Shown: one piece after another, positions 55,478-63,760 of the stretch | Position numbering within the stretch: the first letter of the stretch is position 1 | Layout: each line of letters starts with the position of its first letter | NCBI RefSeq assembly: GCF_001439685.1 | Contig: NZ_JYLH01000019.1 | Span: 32,443 to 96,442 of the forward strand | Length of the DNA stretch: 64,000 nt | Origin: Pseudomonas libanensis | GTDB lineage: Bacteria; Pseudomonadota; Gammaproteobacteria; Pseudomonadales; Pseudomonadaceae | Direction of reading: 5' to 3' | Program-made: the position numbers and the translations under genes | The notes under the pieces: model-generated | Told to the model about the DNA's origin: nothing | Seen by the model: only the letters and a program-made list of their open reading frames with translations | Database searches by the model: none

Positions 55478-56670
55478 GCCTGTTCAAATTCCGCGCCCTG
55501 GACAGCCAGGGCGTCGCCCAGAGCGGTACGCTGCACGCCGCTGACCAGGCCGCCGCCGTCGCCGCCGTGCACAAACGTGGCTGGTTGCTGCTGCACCTCG
55601 AAACGGCGGGCAGCCCCTTGTTGCATAAGACGCGCGGGCAGTTAAAAGGCGCCGCGCTGGTGAGTTTCACCCAGCAGCTGGCCACATTGCTCGGCGCCGG
55701 CCAGCCCCTTGAGCGCTCGCTGGGCCTGCTGCTCAAGCAACCTGGCCAACCCCAGGTGCGGGCATTGATCGAACGTATCCGCGAGCAGGTCAAGGCCGGC
55801 AAGCCGTTGTCGGTCGCGTTGGAGGAGGAGGGCGGTACGTTTTCCCCGCTGTACCTGAGCATGGTGCGCGCCGGTGAAGCCGGCGGAGCGCTGGAAGCGA
55901 CCCTGCGCCAGCTCAGCGATTATCTGGAACGCAGCCAGTTACTGCGTGGCGAGGTGATCAACGCACTGATCTACCCGGCGTTCCTGGTGATCGGCGTGCT
56001 GGGTTCGCTGGCGCTGTTGCTGGCTTATGTGGTGCCGCAATTCGTGCCGATCTTCCAGGACCTGGGCGTGCCGATTCCGCTGATCACCCAAGTGATCCTG
56101 GGGCTTGGCGAGTTTCTGGGGGCCTATGGCCTGGTGCTGTTGGCCGGGGTATTGATCAGTGCGGGGATCCTGGTGACGCGTCTGCGCGACCCCGGCCGTC
56201 GTGAGCATTGCGATCGTCGACTGCTGGGCATCCGCGTGATCGGCCCGCTGCTGCAGCGGGTCCAAGCCGCCCGCCTGACCCGCACCCTCGGCACCTTGCT
56301 CTGCAATGGCGTGGCGTTGCTGCCGGCGTTGGTCATCGCCCGTCAGGTCTGCAGCAACCGTGCGCTGCAGGCGCAAGTGGCGCTGGCGGCGCAACGGGTC
56401 AAGGGCGGTGGCACCCTGGCCGACGCCTTTGGTCGCCAGCCGCTGCTACCGGAGTTGGCCCTGCAAATGATCGAGGTCGGCGAACAAGCCGGTGAGCTGC
56501 CCAGCATGCTGCTCAAGGTCGCCGACATTTTCGACATCGAGGCCAAACGCGCAATCGAGCGTCTGCTCGCGGCGCTGGTGCCGACCCTGACCGTGGTCAT
56601 GGCCGTGCTGGTGGCGGTGATCATGCTCGCGATCATGCTGCCGCTGATGAGCCTTACCAGCCATATATGA
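55474..56670 (+). CDS. gspF: Type II secretion inner-membrane platform protein GspF
   Basis: 398 residues, GTG start in a GTGA overlap with gspE. Two T2SSF domains with three membrane helices: first domain FTQQLATLLGAGQPLERSLG, helices around 165-215 and 370-395, second domain TRTLGTLLCNGVALLPALVI. Polytopic platform protein on which the pseudopilus is assembled. Confidence 0.93.
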   Translation: MSLFKFRALDSQGVAQSGTLHAADQAAAVAAVHKRGWLLLHLETAGSPLLHKTRGQLKGAALVSFTQQLATLLGAGQPLERSLGLLLKQPGQPQVRALIERIREQVKAGKPLSVALEEEGGTFSPLYLSMVRAGEAGGALEATLRQLSDYLERSQLLRGEVINALIYPAFLVIGVLGSLALLLAYVVPQFVPIFQDLGVPIPLITQVILGLGEFLGAYGLVLLAGVLISAGILVTRLRDPGRREHCDRRLLGIRVIGPLLQRVQAARLTRTLGTLLCNGVALLPALVIARQVCSNRALQAQVALAAQRVKGGGTLADAFGRQPLLPELALQMIEVGEQAGELPSMLLKVADIFDIEAKRAIERLLAALVPTLTVVMAVLVAVIMLAIMLPLMSLTSHI

Positions 56671-56690
56671 ACCTTCATGGAGCTGAATCA

Positions 56691-57101
56691 ATGAAAACCA
56701 GGTATCGCCAACGCGGCTTCACCCTATTGGAAATGCTCGCGGTGATCGTGCTGCTGGGTATCGTCGCGACCATTGTGGTGCGCCAGGTCGGCGGCAATGT
56801 GGATAAGGGCAAATACGGCGCGGGCAAGGCGCAACTGGCCAGCTTGAGCATGAAGATCGACAGCTACGCCCTGGACGTGGGCGCGCCGCCCAACAGCCTG
56901 CAACAGCTGCTGGACAAACCGGCCAATGCGTCCAGCTGGGCTGGCCCCTACGCCAAGCCTTCGGAATTGAAAGACCCGTTCGGCCATGGCTTCGGCTATC
57001 GCTTCCCCGGTGAGCACGGCGCCTTCGACCTGATCTTCTACGGCCAGGACGGCCAGCCCGGCGGCGAGGGCTACAGTGCCGACCTGGGCAACTGGGAATA
57101 A
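56691..57101 (+). CDS. gspG: Major pseudopilin GspG
   Basis: 136 residues. Prepilin cleavage motif RQRGFTLLEMLAVIVLLG with Gly at -1, Phe +1 and Glu +5; C-terminal calcium-loop-like DPFGHGFGYRFPGEHG and QPGGEGYSADLGNW typical of GspG. It forms the pseudopilus shaft. ATG at 56691 follows TGGAGC; an earlier in-frame ATG overlaps gspF. The prepilin peptidase needed is not encoded in the window. Confidence 0.94.
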   Translation: MKTRYRQRGFTLLEMLAVIVLLGIVATIVVRQVGGNVDKGKYGAGKAQLASLSMKIDSYALDVGAPPNSLQQLLDKPANASSWAGPYAKPSELKDPFGHGFGYRFPGEHGAFDLIFYGQDGQPGGEGYSADLGNWE

Positions 57102-57108
57102 CCCGCCC

Positions 57109-57534
57109 ATGGCCCAGCGCGGCTTTACCCTGCTGGAGATGCTGGTGGTGCTTGTATTGATCGGCATCGCGGCCGGGTTGCTGGCGTTCGGGGTGCGCCA
57201 GGGGCTGCAGGTGGCCCAGGAGCGCCGGGTGGTCGGGCAGATGGTCGAGGCGCTGCGCACCACGCGGGCAGGGGCGATTATCAGCGGCCAGGCGGCACGC
57301 ACCGAGTTCGATCTCCAGGGCCTGAGCTTCCAGGCCCCAGGGCGTGCGCCGCAACACTGGCCTGCCCAGTTGCAGGTGACGTTGCACAGTGCCGAGCAGG
57401 CGGGCGCCGCTGTGGTGTTCTATCCCGATGGCAGTTCCACCGGCGGCAACCTGTTGCTGGCCAACGGCACGCGGCGTTGGCGTATCGACATTGGCTGGCT
57501 CACGGGCAGCGTGCAGTCCAAGGCGCTGCCATGA
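57109..57534 (+). CDS. gspH: Minor pseudopilin GspH
   Basis: 141 residues, prepilin motif AQRGFTLLEMLVVLVLIG at the very N-terminus (short MAQRG leader). C-terminal beta-rich domain with AAVVFYPDGSSTGGNLLL, the GspH signature. Starts seven bases after gspG and overlaps gspI by four bases. Confidence 0.9.
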   Translation: MAQRGFTLLEMLVVLVLIGIAAGLLAFGVRQGLQVAQERRVVGQMVEALRTTRAGAIISGQAARTEFDLQGLSFQAPGRAPQHWPAQLQVTLHSAEQAGAAVVFYPDGSSTGGNLLLANGTRRWRIDIGWLTGSVQSKALP

Positions 57535-57863
57535 AGCACCAGGCCGGCTTCACCTTGCTGGAAATGCTCGCCGCCCTGACGTTGATGGCGGTGTGCAGCA
57601 GTGTGTTGCTGGTTGCCTTCGGCCAGAGTGCGCGCTCGTTGTCGCAAGTGGCCCACAGCGACCGGCTCACCCATGCCGCGCTCACCGTGCTCGACCAGGA
57701 AGCGGCCGGCCCGTTGACCGAGGGCACCCGCCAGGGCGAACTCGATGGCATCCATTGGCAGTTGACCAGCACTCGACAACAGCCCCATCTGTTTCGCCTC
57801 GACCTGAGCCTGCGCGAAGGCTCGCACCAGGCCCGTTTCAGCACCTTGAAGGCGCGCCTGTGA
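57531..57863 (+). CDS. gspI: Minor pseudopilin GspI
   Basis: 110 residues, prepilin motif MKHQAGFTLLEMLAALTLMA with Glu +5. Short globular domain with GELDGIHWQLTSTRQQP resembling the GspI 'W' strand. Together with GspJ and GspK it would form the pseudopilus tip complex. ATGA overlap with gspH and GTGA-type overlap with gspJ. Confidence 0.88.
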   Translation: MKHQAGFTLLEMLAALTLMAVCSSVLLVAFGQSARSLSQVAHSDRLTHAALTVLDQEAAGPLTEGTRQGELDGIHWQLTSTRQQPHLFRLDLSLREGSHQARFSTLKARL

Positions 57864-58468
57864 AGCGCCGCGAGCAGGGCTTCACCTTGCTGGAGATCCT
57901 AGTGGTGCTCAGTCTGCTTTCGGTGTTGGTACTGCTGGTGGGCGGCGCGTTGCTCGGGGCCAACCGGGCGGTGGCCAAGGCCCAGGGCTACACCGCCAGC
58001 CTGGATGAAATGCGCGCCGCCCAACAGTTCTTGCGCACCGCCATCAGCGAGGCGCTGCCGTTGGATGTGACTGAGGACGACAGCCAGGCCGATGGGTTTT
58101 TTATCGCGACGCCAGAGCGCTTGCAGTTTGTGTCGACCTTGCCCGGTGTGCTCGGCGGTGGCATCCAGCGCTTTACCCTGCAACGGGTCGAGCAGGATCT
58201 GCAGGTCGCGTTCTCGCAGTTGGAGTCTCACACCAACGCCCAGCGCGATGAGCCGCAGGTGCTGCTGCATAACGTCGAGGCGCTGCGATTCAGTTTTCGT
58301 GGTGTCTCGCCATTGGGGCAGCCCTCCGGCTGGTTGAGCACCTGGCCCTGGCCCAGGCGCTTGCCCGCTGCGGTGCGCATCGACGCCAGCGTCAACGGGC
58401 CGGTGCCTTGGGTGACCCAGGTGATTGCCCTGCGCCTGAATCTGTCCAGCGCGAGTATTGAGGAATGA
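57860..58468 (+). CDS. gspJ: Minor pseudopilin GspJ
   Basis: 202 residues, GTG start in a four-base overlap with gspI; the frame is open further upstream but the prepilin leader KRREQGFTLLEILVVLSLLS fixes the start. Globular part contains LQRVEQDLQVAFSQLES and RFSFRGVSPLGQPSGWLSTW, as in GspJ. Confidence 0.88.
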   Translation: MKRREQGFTLLEILVVLSLLSVLVLLVGGALLGANRAVAKAQGYTASLDEMRAAQQFLRTAISEALPLDVTEDDSQADGFFIATPERLQFVSTLPGVLGGGIQRFTLQRVEQDLQVAFSQLESHTNAQRDEPQVLLHNVEALRFSFRGVSPLGQPSGWLSTWPWPRRLPAAVRIDASVNGPVPWVTQVIALRLNLSSASIEE

Positions 58469-59166
58469 GGCGCCAACGCGGTGCGGCGCTGTTGCTGGTG
58501 CTGTGGGTGCTGGCCTTGCTCAGCGTGTTGCTTGGCGGTCTGGCGGGTTGGGTACAGCTGGAAAGTCGCCAGGCGCTGTGGCATCGCCAGCACACCCAGG
58601 CACTCTTGGCCGCCGAAGCCGGGATCGCCCAGGTCATGGCTGATGGGCATTGGGTGGCGGATGGTCGTGCTATCGCGCTGACCTTCGATGATGCCCGCTT
58701 ACAGGTGCGCCTGCGCAGTGAGCGCGGCAAGCTGTACCTGGTCAACGCCCATACCGATGACCTGCTGCGCCTGGCCCTGGCCTGCGGTGCCACACCGGCC
58801 CAGGCCCAGCAACTGGTCAAGGCCCTCGAGGCACGTCGTGAACGGGGCCTGGCACCGTTTCGGGTGTTGGAAGAAGTGCGTCAACTGCCCGGTATGACCC
58901 AGGCGCTCTACAGCCAACTGTTGCCGGAGCTCACCCTGTGGAGCGACCTGGACCGACCCGATCCGGCATTCGCCAGCGCTTTGATGCGCAAGGCACTGAA
59001 CCTGCCGCGCCAAAACGCCGAGGGCGTCGACCCTGGCCAGGTGCTGGAAATCGACAGCCGCGCCGAACGCCCCGGCGGCTATCAGGCGCGCCTGCAACTC
59101 ACCGTCTTATTGAGCCCCGCGGAGGACAGCGCACAGCCCTATCGGGTCGTGCGGTGGCAAGAATGA
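58465..59166 (+). CDS. gspK: Tip pseudopilin GspK (short form)
   Basis: 233 residues, shorter than the roughly 300-330 of classical GspK. Leader MRRQRGAALLLVLWVLALLS has the expected non-polar residue instead of Glu +5, a hallmark of GspK. The alpha-helical subdomain is present in part (NAHTDDLLRLALACGATPAQ ... FRVLEEVRQLPGMT). ATGA overlaps with gspJ and gspL. Confidence 0.88.
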   Translation: MRRQRGAALLLVLWVLALLSVLLGGLAGWVQLESRQALWHRQHTQALLAAEAGIAQVMADGHWVADGRAIALTFDDARLQVRLRSERGKLYLVNAHTDDLLRLALACGATPAQAQQLVKALEARRERGLAPFRVLEEVRQLPGMTQALYSQLLPELTLWSDLDRPDPAFASALMRKALNLPRQNAEGVDPGQVLEIDSRAERPGGYQARLQLTVLLSPAEDSAQPYRVVRWQE

Positions 59167-60155
59167 ATCGACTCGAACCTATCGCCAGGCAGTGGCGCGG
59201 CAGCCTGTTGCAACAAGGCTGGCGCCTGTGGCTCACGGAGTTGCGCGCCTGTGTGCCGAAGTGGCTGGCCCTGCAGGAGCCACCTGAGCAGGTCCATCAT
59301 TGGCCGCTGACGATGCCGGTTGCGCCGGGCAATACACGCCAGGTGCTGATGCTCGCTCCCGACGCAGTGTTGCAGCAACGCGTGCAATTGCCCCTGGCTG
59401 CTGCGCGCAACCTCACGGAGGTAGTCGGCTATGAACTGGACCGCTACACCCCGTTCGACGCGGAGCAGCTGTACTTCGTGGCTCGCCAGGAGCGGCGCAC
59501 ATCCAGTCACCTTGAGGTAACACTGGTGGCGATCCTGCGCGAGCGCCTGGACCAGATGCTCAGCGACTGCGCCGCCCTTGGCTTGCATCCGCACCGCGTG
59601 GACGTGGCGGGCCTGGGCATCGACCTGCTGCCCGCGCCGCTACGCCCGCGCCAACGGCCAGCTGGAAAGCAGTTGCAGCGCAGCTTGCCGTGGTTATGCG
59701 GCGCCTTGCTGATCGCCGCGATGCTGCTGTGGCTTAACGACCGCCAGCGCGTACTCGACACCATGCACGCCACGGTACAGCAGCAAAAAGCCCAGGTCGC
59801 CCAGGTGCACGCAGTACGCCAGCAACTGCTCAATACCCGCGGCGCAGCACAGTACCTCACCCAGCGCAAACGGGCACAACCGCCCCTTGCCGCACTGCTG
59901 AACGACTTGACCACCTGCCTGCCCGCCGACACTTGGCTTGATCAGTTGGCCGTCAAGGAGGGCGAGGTGACGTTCTCTGGCCAGAGTGCCAAGGCCAGCG
60001 GCCTGATCACCCGCATCAAAGGCTGCCGGCGCCTGGAAAATGCCCAGTTCGAAGGCGTGATCCAACCCGATGCGCGCACCGGCAAGGACCAGTTTGCCTT
60101 GCGCGCCCACTTACGCCAGGAGGCCGCCGATGCGCCGACCCCTCACGCCCCGTGA
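59163..60155 (+). CDS. gspL: Type II secretion assembly protein GspL
   Basis: 330 residues: cytoplasmic actin-like part (about 1-165; EVVGYELDRYTPFDAEQLYF), one membrane helix (LPWLCGALLIAAMLLWL, about 180), a coiled coil (VLDTMHATVQQQKAQVAQ) and a PilN-like periplasmic domain (LPADTWLDQLAVKEGEVTFSG). It couples GspE to the platform. Shorter at the N-terminus than classical GspL (about 400). Overlaps gspM by 26 bases. Confidence 0.87.
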   Translation: MNRLEPIARQWRGSLLQQGWRLWLTELRACVPKWLALQEPPEQVHHWPLTMPVAPGNTRQVLMLAPDAVLQQRVQLPLAAARNLTEVVGYELDRYTPFDAEQLYFVARQERRTSSHLEVTLVAILRERLDQMLSDCAALGLHPHRVDVAGLGIDLLPAPLRPRQRPAGKQLQRSLPWLCGALLIAAMLLWLNDRQRVLDTMHATVQQQKAQVAQVHAVRQQLLNTRGAAQYLTQRKRAQPPLAALLNDLTTCLPADTWLDQLAVKEGEVTFSGQSAKASGLITRIKGCRRLENAQFEGVIQPDARTGKDQFALRAHLRQEAADAPTPHAP

Positions 60156-60732
60156 ACGTCGCGGCGGGGCCTTGTTGATTCTCGCCGTGGTGCTCGGTGC
60201 GGCCTACTGGCTGTTGATCGACAGCTGGTTTGCCGGGCCGCTGCGGGCCATGGGCGAACAAGCCCAGCAGTTGCGTGAACAGCAGCAACGTTACGCCAGC
60301 GTATTGCGCCAGGGCGATGCATTGCGCGAGCAGCTTGAGCGCGCGCGGCAAGACCCGGCCAGCAGCGCCAGCCTGTTGCCCGGCGATGATCCCGACGTGG
60401 TCGCTGCCGACCTGATGCAGCGCCTCGCCGACTTGATCAACAGCCACGCCAACCTTGGCGGCGGCTGCACCCTCACCCAGCGCAAACCCATCACCACAGA
60501 ACAGGACGACAGCGAGCCTTACCGCCAGGTCAAGGTCAGCCTCACGCTCAACTGCGCCATCGAACCGCTGACCGCGATCCTGCATGCGCTGGAATATCAG
60601 CCGCCGTTTCTGTTTGTCGATGAGCTGCGCATCCGCCGCAGCAAACAGGCGCCGGCCACTGGTGGGGCGGGCAAGCTGGCGGTGCAGTTGCTGGTGCGTG
60701 GTTACCTGCAACCTGCGCGGGTGGCGCCATGA
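60130..60732 (+). CDS. gspM: Type II secretion protein GspM
   Basis: 200 residues: basic N-terminus (RRPLTPRERRGG), one membrane helix (ALLILAVVLGAAYWLLI), a coiled coil (QAQQLREQQQRYASVLRQ) and a periplasmic ferredoxin-like domain ending PPFLFVDELRIRRSK. Partner of GspL. The ATG at 60130 follows AGGAGG; the frame is open upstream within gspL. Contains two cysteines in the periplasmic part. Confidence 0.87.
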   Translation: MRRPLTPRERRGGALLILAVVLGAAYWLLIDSWFAGPLRAMGEQAQQLREQQQRYASVLRQGDALREQLERARQDPASSASLLPGDDPDVVAADLMQRLADLINSHANLGGGCTLTQRKPITTEQDDSEPYRQVKVSLTLNCAIEPLTAILHALEYQPPFLFVDELRIRRSKQAPATGGAGKLAVQLLVRGYLQPARVAP

Positions 60733-61229
60733 TCGGCTCACTGCGCCCATTGGAATGGAGCTTGCTGGGCCTGGCCGGCTTATTAGGCCTGTTGATGGCG
60801 GTGATCCTCAGCAGCATCGGCGATGAACCGCGGTGGCTGCCCGCAGCGCCGGTGCCTGCGCAGCCCTCCGTCAGTGTGCAAGCCGCTCCTGCGCTGGTGT
60901 TGCAGGATCTGGCTGCCACCTGGCAAGCACCGCTGTTCAGCCCGGACCGCCACCCGGACCGGGTGGTAGGCAAGGTGCGGGTGGCCAGCCTGGCCAACCT
61001 GACCCTCAGCGGCATCATGATCACCGGCAACCTGCAAATGGCCATGCTCAAGCAAGCCGATGGCCCGGCGCTGACGGTACGCCTGGGCCAGACCCTGCCC
61101 AATGGTTGGCGCCTGGAACACCTGACCCCGCAATACGCCCGTTTCGCCCTGGACGGGCGCACCCAGACCCTGAGCCTCTACGGCAAGCGGTTACCCCTTA
61201 TTTCCCATCCCCGCGAGCCCCTCCCTTGA
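60729..61229 (+). CDS. Type II secretion GspC/GspN-like inner-membrane protein
   Basis: 166 residues. One N-terminal membrane helix (SLLGLAGLLGLLMAVILSSI), a proline/alanine linker, and a homology-region domain (VRVASLANLTLSGIMITG ... LTVRLGQTLPNGWRLEHL) like that of GspC/HxcP, which contacts the secretin. No PDZ domain follows, so it is the short form often labelled GspN. Four-base overlap with gspM; its stop overlaps a TTG that could start gspD. Confidence 0.75.
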   Translation: MIGSLRPLEWSLLGLAGLLGLLMAVILSSIGDEPRWLPAAPVPAQPSVSVQAAPALVLQDLAATWQAPLFSPDRHPDRVVGKVRVASLANLTLSGIMITGNLQMAMLKQADGPALTVRLGQTLPNGWRLEHLTPQYARFALDGRTQTLSLYGKRLPLISHPREPLP

Positions 61230-61234
61230 TCGAT

Positions 61235-63364
61235 ATGCGCACTTCGCTGTTTTGCCTGGCCACTGCCGTCTCCCTGGGCGGCTGTGGATCGTTGCCCGCC
61301 ACCCTCGACCCGGACGCCGACCTGCTGCACGAAGCACTGCAGGGCACCGGCTCGCAACGCCCGCCGCCCGAGTTGCCCGTGACTGAAAAAAGCCCGCAGC
61401 CGACCGCCCCGACACCGCCGCAACGCCAGTTGATTCGCGGCAATCAAGGCTTCGTGCGCCAGCCCACCGCGCCCGTGAAAGTGCCGGAGCAGGGCGGCGA
61501 CATCGTGTTCAACTTCGCCGACCAGCCCATCGAGGCGGTGATCAACAGCGTGATGGGCGACCTGCTGCATGAGAACTACAGCATCGCCGAGGGGGTGAAG
61601 GGCAATGTCAGCTTCTCTACCTCCAAACCGGTGGACAAGCAGCAGGCGCTGTCGATTCTCGAGACGCTGCTGTCGTGGACCGACAACGCCATGATCAAGC
61701 AGGGCAACCGCTACGTGATCCTGCCGGCCAACCAGGCGGTGGCGGGCAAGCTGGTGCCGCAGATGCGCGTGGCGCAACCGTCCAGCGGCCTCTCGGCGCG
61801 GCTGTTCCCGCTGCGCTATATCTCCGCCACCGAGATGCAGAAACTGCTCAAGCCGTTTGCCCGAGAGAATGCATTTCTGTTGGTCGACCCGGCACGCAAT
61901 GTCCTGAGCCTGGCCGGCACCCCGGAAGAGTTGGCCAACTACCAGGACACCATCGACACCTTCGATGTGGACTGGCTCAAGGGCATGTCGGTGGCAGTAT
62001 TCGGCCTGCAACGCGCCTCGGTGGCCGAACTGATGCCCGAGCTGCAAGCCATGTTCGGCGCCGACAGCGGCACGCCCCTGGCGGGCATGCTGCGCTTCCT
62101 GCCGGTCGAACGCACCAATTCGGTGGTGGCGATCTCTTCCCAGCCCGAGTACCTCAGCGAGGTGGGCGACTGGATTCGCACCATCGACGAGGGCGGCGGC
62201 AACGAACCGCAGATGTATGTGTACGACGTGCGCAATATGAAGGCCGCCGACCTGGCCAAATACCTGCGGCAGATCTACGGCAACGGCGCGATCAAGGACG
62301 ACACACCCGCCAAGGTCGCCCCGGGCTTGCGTACGACTACATTGTCGTCGTCCACCAGCGCCGGTTTGCAAGCCAACACCCCTGTGCCAGCCCCCGAGGA
62401 ACCCGAGCCGCAGAGCGGCGAGAACACCCCGGCGGCCCCCACCAGCGACCTCGAGGCCGGCACCCGCATCACCGCGCAAAAGAGCAGCAACCAACTGCTG
62501 GTGCGCACCCGCCCGGCGCAGTGGAAGGAGATCGAAGCGGCGATCAAGCGCCTGGACAACCCACCGCTGCAAGTACAGATCGAGACCCGCATCCTCGAGG
62601 TCAAGCTCACCGGTGAACTGGACCTGGGCGTGCAGTGGTACCTCGGCCGCCTGGCCGGCAATTCCACCAGCACCACGGTGGCCAATGCCTCCGGCAGCCA
62701 GGGCGCACTGGGCGGTGGCGGGGCAGGGCTGGGGGCGGCGGATTCGTTGTTCTACTCCTTCGTCAGCTCCAACCTGCAAGTGGCCCTGCACGCCCTGGAA
62801 ACCAACGGTCGCACCCAGGTGCTGTCGGCGCCGTCGCTGGTGGTGATGAACAACCAGCCGGCGCAGATCCAGGTGGGCGACAACATTCCCATCAGCCAGA
62901 CCACCGTCAACACCGGTGACGCCGACACCACCCTGAGCAGCGTCGAATATGTGCAGACCGGGGTGATTCTGGACGTGGTGCCGCGCATTAATCCAGGCGG
63001 CCTGGTGTACATGGACATCCAGCAGCAGGTCAGCGATGCCGAGAATCAGGTGGGTAATAGCGACACACCGGTGAATCCGCGGATCTCCACACGCTCGGTG
63101 TCCACCCAGGTGGCGGTGCAGAGTGGGCAGACGGTGTTGCTTGGCGGGTTGATCAAGCAAGACAACGCTGAGAGTGTCAGTGCCGTGCCTTACCTGGGCA
63201 AGATCCCGGGGTTGCGCTGGTTGTTTGGCAATACCAGCAAGTCCAAGGACCGTACGGAGCTGATCGTGTTGATCACGCCCCGGGTGATTACCAGCAGCAG
63301 CCAGGCGCGGCAGGTGACGGATGACTATCGCCAGCAAATGCAGCTGTTGCGGCCGGCTCAATAA
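61235..63364 (+). CDS. gspD: Type II secretion outer-membrane secretin GspD (lipoprotein form)
   Basis: 709 residues. Signal peptide with lipobox LGGC (Cys17), so probably lipidated as in HxcQ, which lets the secretin reach the outer membrane without a pilotin. Then a proline-rich linker, N0-N1-N2-N3 domains (about 95-430; FNFADQPIEAVINSVMGDLL, a SSNQLLVRTRPAQWKEIE N3), and the secretin channel (TQVLSAPSLVVMNNQPAQIQ; LLGGLIKQDNAESVSAVPYL; TELIVLITPRVI). Start ATG 61235; a TTG at 61226 overlapping the previous stop is an alternative. Last gene of the operon. Confidence 0.92.
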   Translation: MRTSLFCLATAVSLGGCGSLPATLDPDADLLHEALQGTGSQRPPPELPVTEKSPQPTAPTPPQRQLIRGNQGFVRQPTAPVKVPEQGGDIVFNFADQPIEAVINSVMGDLLHENYSIAEGVKGNVSFSTSKPVDKQQALSILETLLSWTDNAMIKQGNRYVILPANQAVAGKLVPQMRVAQPSSGLSARLFPLRYISATEMQKLLKPFARENAFLLVDPARNVLSLAGTPEELANYQDTIDTFDVDWLKGMSVAVFGLQRASVAELMPELQAMFGADSGTPLAGMLRFLPVERTNSVVAISSQPEYLSEVGDWIRTIDEGGGNEPQMYVYDVRNMKAADLAKYLRQIYGNGAIKDDTPAKVAPGLRTTTLSSSTSAGLQANTPVPAPEEPEPQSGENTPAAPTSDLEAGTRITAQKSSNQLLVRTRPAQWKEIEAAIKRLDNPPLQVQIETRILEVKLTGELDLGVQWYLGRLAGNSTSTTVANASGSQGALGGGGAGLGAADSLFYSFVSSNLQVALHALETNGRTQVLSAPSLVVMNNQPAQIQVGDNIPISQTTVNTGDADTTLSSVEYVQTGVILDVVPRINPGGLVYMDIQQQVSDAENQVGNSDTPVNPRISTRSVSTQVAVQSGQTVLLGGLIKQDNAESVSAVPYLGKIPGLRWLFGNTSKSKDRTELIVLITPRVITSSSQARQVTDDYRQQMQLLRPAQ

Positions 63365-63386
63365 TCCTGGCTGCACCGAGTACCAA

Positions 63387-63410
63387 TGTGGGAGGGGGCT
63401 TGCCCCCGAT
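63387..63410. repeat. Single REP hairpin after gspD
   Basis: TGTGGGAGGGGGCTTGCCCC beginning 63387, 23 bases after the gspD stop and directly abutting the repeat element at 63414. Same REP-to-element junction as on the right of the copy at 23218. Confidence 0.78.
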
Positions 63411-63760
63411 GAGCATAGGTATCTACACAACTTTGGGGCGACGCTGGACCTGTGGCGAGGGAGCTTGCTCCCGTGACGGACTGACAGCCGACGCTGATCG
63501 AGCTGACGCACCGCGATCCAAATGTGGGAGCTGGCTTGCCTGCGATGACGGCCTGCCAGCCGATGCCAATCTACCTGACACCCCGCAATCAAACTGTGGG
63601 AGCGGGCTTGCTCGCGAAGGCGGCCTGACAGGCGACACAGCTATACCGGGTACATATCCATTCCTGCGGTAACGGCCACTTAGGGTTCCGCTCTGACAGC
63701 GGGTCACTTTGGAAAAGAGCCCCAAAGTAACCAAAGGGCTCTTGCCCCACCACCGGCGTT

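Noticed and set aside
57389..57859. Upstream extension of the gspJ frame over gspH and gspI
   Set aside because: The prepilin leader KRREQGFTLLE immediately after the GTG at 57860 defines the start; the extension is antireading of two other pseudopilins in another frame.
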